Source: Saccharothrix sp. ALI-22-I
Lineage (GTDB): Bacteria; Actinomycetota; Actinomycetes; Mycobacteriales; Pseudonocardiaceae
DNA: 64,000 nucleotides
Direction: 5' to 3'
Assembly: GCF_001984175.1 (NCBI RefSeq)
Contig: NZ_MTQP01000068.1
Coordinates: 434,001-498,000 of the forward strand
In this document: positions 25,024-33,255 of the stretch, in pieces
How positions within the stretch are numbered: position 1 is the first letter of the stretch
How the letters are laid out: the number at the start of each line of letters is the position of its first letter
Notes under the pieces: model-generated
The model's database searches: none
The model's input: the letters and a program-made list of their open reading frames with translations, nothing else
Told to the model about the DNA's origin: nothing
Made by a program: the position numbers and the translations under genes

Positions 25024-26264
25024 CGCTTGATCCGATCGCGGTACCACTCGTAGGAGGCGCGGGGGGTGCGTTCCTGCGTCTCGTAGTCGACGTGGACCAG
25101 GCCGAACCGCTGCGAGTAGCCCGAGTCCCACTCGAAGTTGTCCATCAGGGACCACACGAAGTACCCGCGGACGTCCGCCTTCAGCGCCTCGTCGATGTGC
25201 CCGTCCAGGTACTCGATCCGCTCGGTGTCCTGGAGCGAGTGCGGGTAGCTGCACCCGCTCTCGGTCACGTACACCGGAGGCAAGTCGACAAAGCGATCTC
25301 GCAACAAAGAGATCATCTCGGACAGCCCGGACGGCACGACCGGCCAGCCGAAGCCGGTCTTGGGGTACTCGTCGATGTCCACCATCTCGAACGGCAGCGG
25401 GTTGCCCTCGGACGGCGTCCGCAGCCGGGTCGGGTTGTAGTAGTTGACGCCGTAGAAGTCGAGCGGGGCAGAGGTGATCGCCAGGTCGCCGTCCACGATC
25501 GGCAAGCGGTCGGCCAGCGAGTCCGGGTAGCGCCCGGCCAGCTGCGCGTCGGCGTAGAGCCAGTTGTGCAGATCGGAGTAGGCCTCCGCCGCCTGGACGT
25601 CGGACGGGCCGGCGGGCCACGCGGGCGTGTGGTTGTTCGCCGTGCCCACAGCGCGCGCTCCGGCCGAACGCAGCGCCTGCACTGACAGCCCGTGCGCGAG
25701 GTTGAGGTGGTGCGCGGTCGGCAGCGCGTCGTACAGCAGGGCCTTGCCCGGTGCGTGCTGCCCGACGGCGTACCCGAGCAGGGTCACCATCGCGGGTTCG
25801 TTGATCGGGATCCACATCGCGACCCGGTCGGCCAGGCGTTCGGCGACGGTGGCGGTGTACTCGGCGAACCGGTGGGCGGTGTCGCGGTTGAGCCACCCGC
25901 CCGCTTCCTCCAGCGCCAGGGGCGTGTCCCAGTGGTACAGCGTGGCGACGGGCGCGATGCCGGATTCCAGCAGCTCGTCCACCAGCCGGTCGTAGAACGC
26001 CAGGTCGCCCGCGAGCACCCGCGGCCACGACACGGAGAACCGGTAGGCGCCGATGCCGAGGGACCGCATGAGCTCGACGTCCTCGCGGTAGCGGTGATAG
26101 TGGTCGCACGCCACGGACGCGTCCTGACCCCCGAACGCGGGGAACGTGTCCCACGCTGAAGGTTGCCTGCCGGCGGCGGTGAACGCGCCTTCGATCTGGA
26201 AGGCAGAGGTCGACACACCCCAGAGGAAGTCATCGGCGCCCGGAAAGTTGTTGGACGTGGTCAC
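25020..26264 (-). CDS. GH1 beta-glucosidase
   Basis: 414 residues from GTG 26264 with GGGAGG five bases upstream; the frame is open further but the GH1 fold starts here (F-L-W-G-V-S-T-S-A-F-Q-I-E-G). The acid/base is E156 in I-N-E-P-A and the nucleophile is E335 in Y-V-T-E-S-G. Both catalytic glutamates are therefore present. It lacks a signal peptide and is cytoplasmic, so it would hydrolyse imported beta-glucosides. It leads an operon with the MFS transporter and is divergent from a TetR regulator. Confidence 0.93.
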   Translation of the reverse strand: MTTSNNFPGADDFLWGVSTSAFQIEGAFTAAGRQPSAWDTFPAFGGQDASVACDHYHRYREDVELMRSLGIGAYRFSVSWPRVLAGDLAFYDRLVDELLESGIAPVATLYHWDTPLALEEAGGWLNRDTAHRFAEYTATVAERLADRVAMWIPINEPAMVTLLGYAVGQHAPGKALLYDALPTAHHLNLAHGLSVQALRSAGARAVGTANNHTPAWPAGPSDVQAAEAYSDLHNWLYADAQLAGRYPDSLADRLPIVDGDLAITSAPLDFYGVNYYNPTRLRTPSEGNPLPFEMVDIDEYPKTGFGWPVVPSGLSEMISLLRDRFVDLPPVYVTESGCSYPHSLQDTERIEYLDGHIDEALKADVRGYFVWSLMDNFEWDSGYSQRFGLVHVDYETQERTPRASYEWYRDRIKR

Positions 26265-26384
26265 ACGAGCCTCCCAGAACATGAAAGTGATTCGGATCGT
26301 AGGCGTGTTGCACCGTGAAGTGAAGTGGAAAGGTCCACAACCGGGCACTATGGAGTCCCGCAGCCCATCGGAGCAGGAGTCGCC

Positions 26385-26999
26385 GTGACGAGTACGACCC
26401 CGCTGCGCCGTCAGCCGGTGCAGCAGCGCAGCGCCAAGCGCGTCGAGCGGATGCTCGAAGCCTGCGCCCAGCTCATCGAGGAGGTCGGCTACGACGGAGT
26501 CACAACGACATTGATCGCGGAACGCGCGGGCGTTGCGGTCGGCTCGCTGTACCAGTTCTTCCCGGACAAGCGGGCCGTCGTGCAGGCGCTGACCCTGCGC
26601 AACCTGGAGAAGTTCATCCAGACCGTGGACGGCCGGTTCACCTCGACCACCCTCGAACACTGGTGGGACGCCGTCGACTCGATCTTCGACGTGTACGTCT
26701 CCATGCACCGCGAGGTGCCCGCGTTCTCGAAACTGCACTTCGGCGACGTGGTCGACATGCGGCTGCTCGACGACCGGCGGGACAACAACACGGTCATCTC
26801 GGACCGGATCGCGGAGATGATCTCGACCAAGTTCGGCATCCCGTTCACCGAGTTGCAGCTGCCGATCTCGATCGCGGTGGAGGCGGCGGACGGCGTGCTG
26901 AACCTGGCGTTCCGCCGTGACCCGGCCGGTGACCAGCGGATTCTGGACGAGGCGAAGGCTTTGGTGCGCGGGTACCTGTCGACCAGGCTCCCGGACTAG
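26385..26999 (+). CDS. TetR-family regulator
   Basis: 204 residues from GTG 26385, preceded by CAGGAGT. The helix-turn-helix (V-T-T-T-L-I-A-E-R-A-G-V-A-V-G-S-L-Y-Q-F-F) lies near residues 40-62 and a ligand-binding helical domain fills the rest. It is divergent from the GH1/MFS operon across 120 bases, so it probably represses that operon until a glucoside or derived sugar binds. No clear palindrome marks the operator. Confidence 0.9.
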   Translation: MTSTTPLRRQPVQQRSAKRVERMLEACAQLIEEVGYDGVTTTLIAERAGVAVGSLYQFFPDKRAVVQALTLRNLEKFIQTVDGRFTSTTLEHWWDAVDSIFDVYVSMHREVPAFSKLHFGDVVDMRLLDDRRDNNTVISDRIAEMISTKFGIPFTELQLPISIAVEAADGVLNLAFRRDPAGDQRILDEAKALVRGYLSTRLPD

Positions 27000-27008
27000 C
27001 TTTCAGGA

Positions 27009-28196
27009 TCAACCGAACGAGTGGCCTTCGCCCCGGTAGGTGGGCACGGTCCGCTCCACCACGTCGCCTCGGACGACGTGGTAGTGGGTGAACCGCTCGG
27101 CCAGCTCGCCCGCCTTGGCGTGCCGCATCCACACTCGGTCGCCGAGGCGGAGTGAGTCGGCCGCCCGGCCCACCACCGGGGTTTGCACTTCGCCCGCGCC
27201 TTCCAGCGGCAGCAGCTTCAACCCGAGCGGCAGGTACGGGGAGGGCTGGCGGTCGGCGGTCGCGGTGCCGGAGGCGATGTAACCACCGGAGAACAGGGTG
27301 GCCACGTGCCGCTTCGGCCTGCGCACCACGGGCAGCGCGAACATCACCGCGGGTTTGGGCTGGAAACCGCGGTAGCCGTCGAACAGGGTCGGCCCGATCA
27401 GGCCGGAGCCGGCGGCGAGTTCGGTGACCGACGGGTCGGCCGCGGTGACCTCCAGGCTCCCGGTGCCGCCGCCGTTGACGAACTCCAGGTCGGCGGTGCG
27501 GCGGACGGCGGCCACCGCGGTCGTGCGGCGTTCGACCAGTTCGGCGGCGGAGTGGCGTTGCATCCAGCGCAGCACCGCGCCGCGCAGCGGCTTGCCGGGC
27601 GGCTGGTCGCCCAAGCCCGCGATCTGGCCTTCGTAGGCCATCACGCCGACCAGCCGGAACCCCGGACGACGGGCGATGGCCTCGGCCAGAGCGCGCGCTT
27701 CGCGTGACGTGTGCACGGGAGAACGTCGTGGGCCGATGTGCAGGCCGGGCAGGGGACGCCACGAGACGTCCAGCTCCATGCACACCCGGATCTCCGGGTG
27801 GTCGACGCCGAGCGCGGCCCGGATCAGGTCGAGGTGGGCGGTCGAGTCGATCATGAGGGTGATGCGCCCGCGTGCCTGCTCGTCCAGGGCGAGCCGCTTG
27901 AGCGCCGTGTGGTCCACGGTCGGGTAGGCGACCAGGAGGTCTTCGGAGAGGTTCACCGACGAGAGCCACAGCGCCTCGGCCAGCGAGTAGCACATGACGC
28001 CCTCGTAGCCGGGCCGCGCGAGCACCCGTTCCAGGAGCGCGCGGACCCGGACGGACTTGCTCGCCACCCGGATCGGTCGACCGCCCGCGCGCCGCGCGAG
28101 GTCGGCCGCGTTGCTGTCGAAGGCGTCCAGGTCGACGATCGCGAACGGAGGGTCGTGCTCCTTGGTCGCGGCGTCGAGGCGGGTGCGGGGCTGCAT
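27009..28196 (-). CDS. alanine-racemase-fold PLP enzyme (amino acid deaminase/aldolase family)
   Basis: 395 residues from ATG 28196; twelve extra codons upstream are not needed. It shows the type III PLP barrel: V-A-S-K-S-V-R near residue 45 supplies the PLP lysine, with H-E-R-type substitutions and G-G-G-T-G-S later binding the phosphate. The family is annotated as D-amino-acid deaminase/aldolase and is commonly found divergent from the lactone oxidase gene seen here. The substrate is not deducible. The promoter region is shared with that oxidase. Confidence 0.8.
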   Translation of the reverse strand: MQPRTRLDAATKEHDPPFAIVDLDAFDSNAADLARRAGGRPIRVASKSVRVRALLERVLARPGYEGVMCYSLAEALWLSSVNLSEDLLVAYPTVDHTALKRLALDEQARGRITLMIDSTAHLDLIRAALGVDHPEIRVCMELDVSWRPLPGLHIGPRRSPVHTSREARALAEAIARRPGFRLVGVMAYEGQIAGLGDQPPGKPLRGAVLRWMQRHSAAELVERRTTAVAAVRRTADLEFVNGGGTGSLEVTAADPSVTELAAGSGLIGPTLFDGYRGFQPKPAVMFALPVVRRPKRHVATLFSGGYIASGTATADRQPSPYLPLGLKLLPLEGAGEVQTPVVGRAADSLRLGDRVWMRHAKAGELAERFTHYHVVRGDVVERTVPTYRGEGHSFG

Positions 28197-28215
28197 GAGG
28201 CTCACCGTACTTGAA

Positions 28216-28234
28216 AGGTGAATAGCTTTCACCT
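28216..28234. promoter_or_regulatory. palindrome in the divergent promoter
   Basis: AGGTGAA-TAGCT-TTCACCT is a perfect 7-bp inverted repeat with a 5-base spacer in the 72-base gap between the two divergent genes. It is a candidate operator for both; the regulator is unknown. Confidence 0.5.
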
Positions 28235-28268
28235 ACGGTTCGTGGATCACGTGACACCGGAGGTGCGC

Positions 28269-29546
28269 ATGGGGACCCCGTGGACGAACTGGGCGCGCAC
28301 CGCGTCCGCGAATCCACACCGGGTGGAACACCCGGCGAGCGTCGACCAGATCGCCACCGTGGTCACAGGGGCTTCCAGTGTGCGCCCTCGTGGTAGCGGG
28401 CACTCGTTCAGCGATATCGCGGTGGCGCCGGGCGTGGCGATGGACCTCGACGCGTGGACCGGCATCGTCGAGGTGTCCGGCACGCTGGTGACGGTCCGGT
28501 CCGGCACGACGTTGCACCAGCTCAACGTGTTACTGGACGTCCTCGGGTTGGCCATGGCGAACCTCGGTGACATCGACGCGCAGACCGTGGCGGGCGCCAT
28601 CTCCACCGGCACGCACGGCACCGGCGCCAAGCTCGGCGGCCTCGCCACGCAGGTCGTCGCGCTGGAACTGGTGCTCGCCGACGGGTCGGTGGCGCGGTGC
28701 TCGGCCGACGAACGGCCGGAGCTGTTCCACGCGGCCAGGCTCGGGCTCGGCGCGCTGGGCGTGATCAGCACGATCACCCTGCGGTGCGTGCCCGCGTTCG
28801 TGCTGCACGCCCGTGAGTTCCCCGGTCGGCTGGACGCGGTGCTGGAGGAGTTCGACCACCTCACCGCGGTCGAGGACCACGTGGAGTTCCACTGGTTCCC
28901 GCATTCCGATCGGGTGATCGTGAAGCGGAACAACCGGGTGGACGAGCCGGCCGCTCCCCTGTCGCGGCTACGGCAGTTCTACGAGTACGAGGTGATGGAG
29001 AACGGGGCGTTCGGGCTGGTCTGCAAGCTGGCCAAGGCCATGCCGTCGACCACCAGGACGCTCAACCGGGTGTGCGGGGCGCTGATCTCCGAACGCGACT
29101 ACCGGGACGTTTCGCACCGGGTTTTCGTCACGCCGCGCCGGGTGCGGTTCGTGGAGACCGAGTACGCGGTGCCGCGGGCGGCGCTGCACGACGTGCTGCG
29201 GGAACTGCGGTCGGCCGTCGGCGGGCTCGACCACGGTGTGATCGTGCCGGTGGAGGTGCGGGTCGCGCAGGGCGACGACATCTGGCTGTCCACCGCGCAC
29301 GGCCGCGACACCGCCTACATCGCCATCCACCAGTACCTGGGGATGCCGTACCGGCGGTACTTCGACGCGTTCGAGAAGATCGCGGGCGCGGTCGGCGGGC
29401 GTCCGCACTGGGGCAAGATGCACAGCCTCACCGCCGACGCCCTCCGCGACCGCTACCCGCGCTTCGACGACTTCCGCCGCGTCCGCGCCGACGTCGACCC
29501 CACCGGCAAGTTCACCAACGACTACCTCGACCGCGTCCTCGGCTGA
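28269..29546 (+). CDS. D-arabinono-1,4-lactone oxidase-type FAD oxidoreductase
   Basis: 425 residues. ATG 28269 follows GGAGG by five bases. The FAD-binding domain holds R-G-S-G-H-S-F-S with H45 as the probable covalent FAD site. The C-terminal ALO domain ends in the characteristic H-W-G-K-M-H and F-D-x-F-R-x-V-R-A-D segments. It should oxidise an aldonolactone or sugar alcohol with oxygen as acceptor. Its only neighbour is the divergent PLP enzyme, so pathway context is thin. Confidence 0.9.
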   Translation: MGTPWTNWARTASANPHRVEHPASVDQIATVVTGASSVRPRGSGHSFSDIAVAPGVAMDLDAWTGIVEVSGTLVTVRSGTTLHQLNVLLDVLGLAMANLGDIDAQTVAGAISTGTHGTGAKLGGLATQVVALELVLADGSVARCSADERPELFHAARLGLGALGVISTITLRCVPAFVLHAREFPGRLDAVLEEFDHLTAVEDHVEFHWFPHSDRVIVKRNNRVDEPAAPLSRLRQFYEYEVMENGAFGLVCKLAKAMPSTTRTLNRVCGALISERDYRDVSHRVFVTPRRVRFVETEYAVPRAALHDVLRELRSAVGGLDHGVIVPVEVRVAQGDDIWLSTAHGRDTAYIAIHQYLGMPYRRYFDAFEKIAGAVGGRPHWGKMHSLTADALRDRYPRFDDFRRVRADVDPTGKFTNDYLDRVLG

Positions 29547-29562
29547 CCCCCGCCCGCACGCC

Positions 29563-29627
29563 CGAACGTTCAACTCACCCGTCCTGAACGTAGGACACGC
29601 GCGTTCCGAGTGTTGGACACGCGGGTT
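29563..29627. repeat. three imperfect 22-bp tandem units
   Basis: Units start GAACGTTCAACTCACCCG (29563), GAACGTAGGACACGCGCG (29585) and GAGTGTTGGACACGCGGG (29607). They share phase and about two thirds of the bases. They fill the intergenic space and run into the stop codon of the next gene. Confidence 0.55.
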
Positions 29628-30258
29628 AGAAGGCGTCGGGGATGGGGGTTGTGCCGGAGATGAGTTCGTAGGTGCGGCGGACGGTGCCGGGGCGGTCGAG
29701 GAGGGCCACTACGACGGCGGCCACGTCGGCGCGCGGTACGGAACCCCGTAGGGGTGTCTCGGACAGTTGCACCAGGCCGGTGGGCTCGTCGTCGGTCAAC
29801 CGACCGGGCCGCAGGATCGTCCAGTCCAGATCCCGTTGACGCAGGTCGTCCTCGGCGGCGGCCTTGGCCGCCAGGTAGGCGTCGAACACCTCGTCACCGG
29901 TGGTGCGGCCGATGCCGGTGCTGCTGATCTGGATGAACCGCCGCACGCCCGCCCGTTCGGCGGCTTCCGCCAACAGCGCCGACGCGGCCCGGTCCACGGT
30001 GTCCTTGCGCGCCACCCCGCTGCCGGGTCCGGCGCCCGCGGCGAAGAGCGCCGCGTCCGCGCCGTTCAGGAATTCCGCGACCGAAGCGACATCGGTCGCC
30101 TCCAGGTCGCAGTGGACGGGGACCCCGCCCGCGTCCAGTACATCCGCGTGGTGGTCGGGATTGCGCACCAGCGCCGTAGCGCTGTCACCCCGCGCGGCCA
30201 ACAGCCGCTGCACCCACAACGCGATCTTTCCGTGTCCGCCCGCGATCACTACACGCAT
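29626..30258 (-). CDS. NAD(P)-binding atypical SDR (YwnB/YhfK-like)
   Basis: 210 residues: an N-terminal G-G-H-G-K-I-A binding loop, an S-S-T-G-I-G segment in place of the usual catalytic Ser, and L-R-P-G-R-L-T typical of NmrA/BVR-like sugar-epimerase folds. Such proteins often act as NADPH sensors or small-molecule reductases. It is 15 bases from the next minus-strand gene upstream. The substrate is unknown. Confidence 0.85.
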   Translation of the reverse strand: MRVVIAGGHGKIALWVQRLLAARGDSATALVRNPDHHADVLDAGGVPVHCDLEATDVASVAEFLNGADAALFAAGAGPGSGVARKDTVDRAASALLAEAAERAGVRRFIQISSTGIGRTTGDEVFDAYLAAKAAAEDDLRQRDLDWTILRPGRLTDDEPTGLVQLSETPLRGSVPRADVAAVVVALLDRPGTVRRTYELISGTTPIPDAF

Positions 30259-30273
30259 ACGTCCGACCGTAGG

Positions 30274-30891
30274 TCAGGACGCGCTCGCCAGCACCTGCTC
30301 GTAGACCAGTTCGTTCACCCAGCGCGTGGTCGCGGTGTCCTCGACCGGCACGTTCTCGTTGCGACCGGCGACATCCGTGCTCAGTTGCAGCTCTTCGTCG
30401 GCCAGCAGCACCGAGACGCCGTAGCGGCGCACCCGCGGCAGGCAGTTCGCCAGGTAGTCGTGCGTGAACGCGACCGACGACGGCAGCACGGCGGCGGCGT
30501 TGCCGAAGCGGGCGAACGGCACCGCCGAGGCCAACGCGGTCCGCCAGTGGCGGGCGACCGCCAGCACGCCGACGATCCGGACCGCGGCGGGCGGCACGCG
30601 GCCGTCCATCTCCGGCCACACCCAGGTGGACACGGTGGTGCGGTCCGCCTCGGGACCCGCGCCCAGGCACAACCGCTCGGCGTGCGCGTCGGCCAGCAGT
30701 TCCGCCACCACGATCACCTTGCGCCCCATGAGGACCATCTCGGGCAGCACCACGCCGTGCCAGCCGAGGCGGATGGCCGCCGCGGCAGCCAGCTCCTCGA
30801 CGGAACCGGGCAGTTCGGGAACCGGAACAGCGGTGGCCGACAGCGCCCTGGTGTCATCGGTGTCCGCGATCCGTGCTGGTGTGCTGCTCAC
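30274..30891 (-). CDS. hypothetical protein, 205 aa
   Basis: GTG 30891 to TGA; the product has no signal peptide, several short hydrophobic strands and alanine-rich helices. I do not recognise any domain. Motifs such as L-P-E-M-V-L-M-G-R-K-V-I-V-V-A-E and a W-V-W-P-E-M-D-G segment do not match a family I know. It probably forms a two-gene unit with the NAD(P)-binding protein, whose gene follows after 15 bases. Confidence 0.65.
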   Translation of the reverse strand: MSSTPARIADTDDTRALSATAVPVPELPGSVEELAAAAAIRLGWHGVVLPEMVLMGRKVIVVAELLADAHAERLCLGAGPEADRTTVSTWVWPEMDGRVPPAAVRIVGVLAVARHWRTALASAVPFARFGNAAAVLPSSVAFTHDYLANCLPRVRRYGVSVLLADEELQLSTDVAGRNENVPVEDTATTRWVNELVYEQVLASAS

Positions 30892-31300
30892 GCCAGGGCC
30901 TCCTCGGCAACCACGACGGGACGTCCGCCGTGTTTCGACTCGTGCTCTGCATAAGGCGTACCAGTTGGGAACGGTCGCATCTCCAGGTCGCCGGACGTCC
31001 TGCGATCGACGGCGCCGAGCGGTCGGTAACCGGTCGCAGACCGGAAATGGGACTTCGGCCCGGCGATGCTGCCGTCTGGGTGACCCCGGTGGCCCGCCGA
31101 CCCCCCGAACGAGTGCTCAGCGTGTGCGTTGCTCGCCTGGAACGACCGCCCGACCCGCCCGCGACCCGCATCGCCCACCGCACCGCCGACCGCTCGCCGT
31201 GTGAAATCGACCGACCGCCCCCAGTCGCCACGAACGGCCGCGACCGAACAGGTGACAGACATCACGCGTTCACTGAGGGCACAAACACCCCGGAAAACCA
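30892..31300. other. gene-free stretch
   Basis: About 410 bases without a frame showing actinobacterial codon bias. It holds the promoter of the 205-residue gene. I see no RNA gene, repeat or relic in it. Confidence 0.5.
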
Positions 31301-31301
31301 G

Positions 31302-31331
31302 AAGTCCCACCCACGACTGTGGGTGGGACTT
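31302..31331 (-). terminator. terminator of tRNA-Leu
   Basis: A 12-bp perfect stem (AAGTCCCACCCA / TGGGTGGGACTT) with a 6-base loop lies nine bases past the tRNA 3' end. On the minus strand it is followed by a T-rich run. Confidence 0.8.
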
Positions 31332-31339
31332 CATGGTTC

Positions 31340-31425
31340 TGGTGGGCGAGGGGGGAGTTGAACCCCCACGTCCTTTCGGACACACGGACCTGAACCGTGC
31401 GCGTCTGCCATTCCGCCACTCGCCC
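31340..31425 (-). tRNA. tRNA-Leu (CAG)
   Basis: 86 nt with encoded CCA. The acceptor stem GGGCGAG pairs with CTCGCCC, the anticodon loop is TTCAGGT on a CACGG/CCGTG stem, and a long class II variable arm (GTCC-GAAA-GGAC) confirms leucine. Confidence 0.96.
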
Positions 31426-31541
31426 GGAGCGACGAGGGGAACACTAGCATGGTCCCCGCACGGGTTACCAACTGGCCCGTGTCCCGGCACGTCAGCCCGG
31501 ATACGATCGGTAGTAGAAGTCGACCGGGTCGGAGGGTTGCC

Positions 31542-32738
31542 GTGGGCCTCGTACAGCGCTTCGAGCGCCGTCTCGAAGGCATCGTCGGCAATACCTTCGC
31601 GCGTGTGTTCGGCGGCAACGTCGTCCCGCAGGAAGTGGCCCAGGCACTACAGCGGGAGGCGGAGAGCAACATCCGCGAGTTGGCGGGTGGCAGGCTGCTC
31701 GCGCCGAACCACTTCCAGGTCCTGCTGGGTCCGCAGGACCACGATCGGCTTGCCGGGGACGGCCAGGATGAACTACGCATCACCCAGCTTCTGGGGGACT
31801 CCATCCGGGAGCACCTCGAAGAGAGCGGATGGGATACCTATGGTGACGTCGTAGTCTCCCTGGAGCGCTCCGACGCGCTGCACACCGGACAGTTCCGAAC
31901 CAGCTCGTCCGTCGACCCCGACGTGAAAGTTGCCAGCCGACGGTCAGCACCACCTCGCACTTCTGGAGACGGATCCATGAGCCAGCCTCCCGGCTACGGA
32001 CAAGGACAGGGCCAGCCCGCCTACGACCCCTATGCACAGGGCGGCTACGGCCAGCAGCAGCAGGGCTACGACCAGCAGGGTTACGGTCAGCAGCAACCGG
32101 GCTACGAGCAGGGCTACGGCCAGCAGCCGCAGCAGCCCGGCTATGAGCAGGGATACGGCCAGCAGCAGCCCGGTTACGACCAGGGCTACGGCCAGCAGCC
32201 GCAGCAGCCCGCGGGCTACGACCAGGGTTACGGCCAGCCCGGCTACGACCAGGGTTACGGTCAGCAGCAGCCCGGTTACGGTCAGCAGGGGTATGACCAG
32301 GGTTACGGTCAGCCCGGCTACGACCAGGGTTACGGCCAGCAGGCCGGCTACGGTCAGCAGGCCGGTTACGACCAGGGTTACGGCCAGCAGGGGTACGGCG
32401 ACCCGGCGGCGGGTTACGCGCCTCCCGCGGTCCAGTCCGGCCCACGTCAGCTGAACGCGACGCTGCACCTGGACGACGGTTCAAACCGCACCTACAACCT
32501 CAAGCAGGGCGGCAATGTGGTCGGCCGCGGACAGGAAGCGGACTTCCGACTTCCCGACACCGGGGTCTCCAGGAGGCACCTGGAGATCACGTGGGACGGG
32601 CACAGTGCCATGCTCGCTGATCTCGGTTCGACAAACGGCACCACGGTGAACGGCACTCCAGTGCAGACTTGGCAACTTGCGGAAGGCGACGTCGTCCGCA
32701 TCGGCCACTCCTCGCTGGTCTACCGCACCCAGGGCTGA
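31542..32738 (+). CDS. fhaA: FHA-domain protein FhaA
   Basis: 398 residues from GTG 31542, seven bases after GGAGGG. Residues 1-about 125 are the conserved FhaA N-terminal domain (DUF3662; G-L-V-Q-R-F-E-R-R-L-E-G). Residues about 146-295 are a Tyr/Gln/Gly low-complexity tract. Residues about 305-398 are an FHA phosphothreonine-binding domain (V-V-G-R-G-Q-E ... S-R-R-H-L-E-I ... L-G-S-T-N-G-T). In mycobacteria FhaA is phosphorylated by PknA/PknB and binds the phosphorylated MviN/MurJ pseudokinase region to restrain wall synthesis. It leads the operon with fhaB and the wall genes. Confidence 0.95.
   Translation: MGLVQRFERRLEGIVGNTFARVFGGNVVPQEVAQALQREAESNIRELAGGRLLAPNHFQVLLGPQDHDRLAGDGQDELRITQLLGDSIREHLEESGWDTYGDVVVSLERSDALHTGQFRTSSSVDPDVKVASRRSAPPRTSGDGSMSQPPGYGQGQGQPAYDPYAQGGYGQQQQGYDQQGYGQQQPGYEQGYGQQPQQPGYEQGYGQQQPGYDQGYGQQPQQPAGYDQGYGQPGYDQGYGQQQPGYGQQGYDQGYGQPGYDQGYGQQAGYGQQAGYDQGYGQQGYGDPAAGYAPPAVQSGPRQLNATLHLDDGSNRTYNLKQGGNVVGRGQEADFRLPDTGVSRRHLEITWDGHSAMLADLGSTNGTTVNGTPVQTWQLAEGDVVRIGHSSLVYRTQG
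31978..32427 (+). repeat. Gly-Tyr-Gln low-complexity repeat in fhaA
   Basis: About 450 bases encode reiterated G-Y-G-Q-Q and G-Y-D-Q-G-Y-G-Q units. At DNA level the 12- to 18-base blocks TACGACCAGGGTTACGG recur many times, so the tract is prone to length change. Confidence 0.9.
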
Positions 32739-32793
32739 GCGGTCGATTCGAGCGTAGGCGTTACGGCACTCAAGTCAGGAGCGGTTACAACCG

Positions 32794-33255
32794 GTGCCAG
32801 AGCTGGTGATGCAGCTGACCAGAGCGGGTTTCCTCGTCCTGCTCTGGTTGTTCGTGTTGGCTGCGCTTCGAGTGGTCCGCTCCGATCTGTACGCGGCGTC
32901 GGGCCTGCGTGTCCCGACGCCGAAGTTCGGCAGAGGGGCCGGCAAGGCCGCCCGGGGCAACAAGGCGGCCCGGCAGCTCGTCGTGACACACGGCGCGCTG
33001 GCGGGCACGCGCATCTCCCTGGACGGCCGGCCGATCATGATCGGCCGCGCCGACGACTCCACGCTCGTGCTGGACGACGACTTCGCGTCGACCAGGCACG
33101 CGCGGTTGTCGATGCGCGGTACGGACTGGTACGTGGAGGACCTGGGCTCCACTAACGGCACTTATCTCGACCGGGCGAAGGTCACGGCCCCTATCCGGGT
33201 CCCGCTCGGCTCCCCGATCCGAATTGGCAAAACGGTGATCGAGCTGCGCTCATGA
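32794..33255 (+). CDS. fhaB: FHA-domain protein FhaB (FipA)
   Basis: 153 residues. One N-terminal membrane helix (L-T-R-A-G-F-L-V-L-L-W-L-F-V-L-A-A-L) is followed by a basic linker. The C-terminal FHA domain has G-R-A-D-D-S-T, S-T-R-H-A-R-L and G-S-T-N-G-T. In mycobacteria FhaB is a PknA substrate that links the kinases to the division machinery. The start is GTG 32794, agreeing with the conserved N-terminus. The stop overlaps pstP by 4 bases. Confidence 0.94.
   Translation: MPELVMQLTRAGFLVLLWLFVLAALRVVRSDLYAASGLRVPTPKFGRGAGKAARGNKAARQLVVTHGALAGTRISLDGRPIMIGRADDSTLVLDDDFASTRHARLSMRGTDWYVEDLGSTNGTYLDRAKVTAPIRVPLGSPIRIGKTVIELRS

Noticed and set aside
23770..26154. A 794-residue open frame spanning transporter and glucosidase
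   Set aside because: Only the part from 25023 down encodes a recognisable protein; the rest is the wrong frame of the GH1 gene.
30892..31300. Frames of 100-200 residues upstream of tRNA-Leu
   Set aside because: No codon bias or recognisable motif; treated as noncoding.
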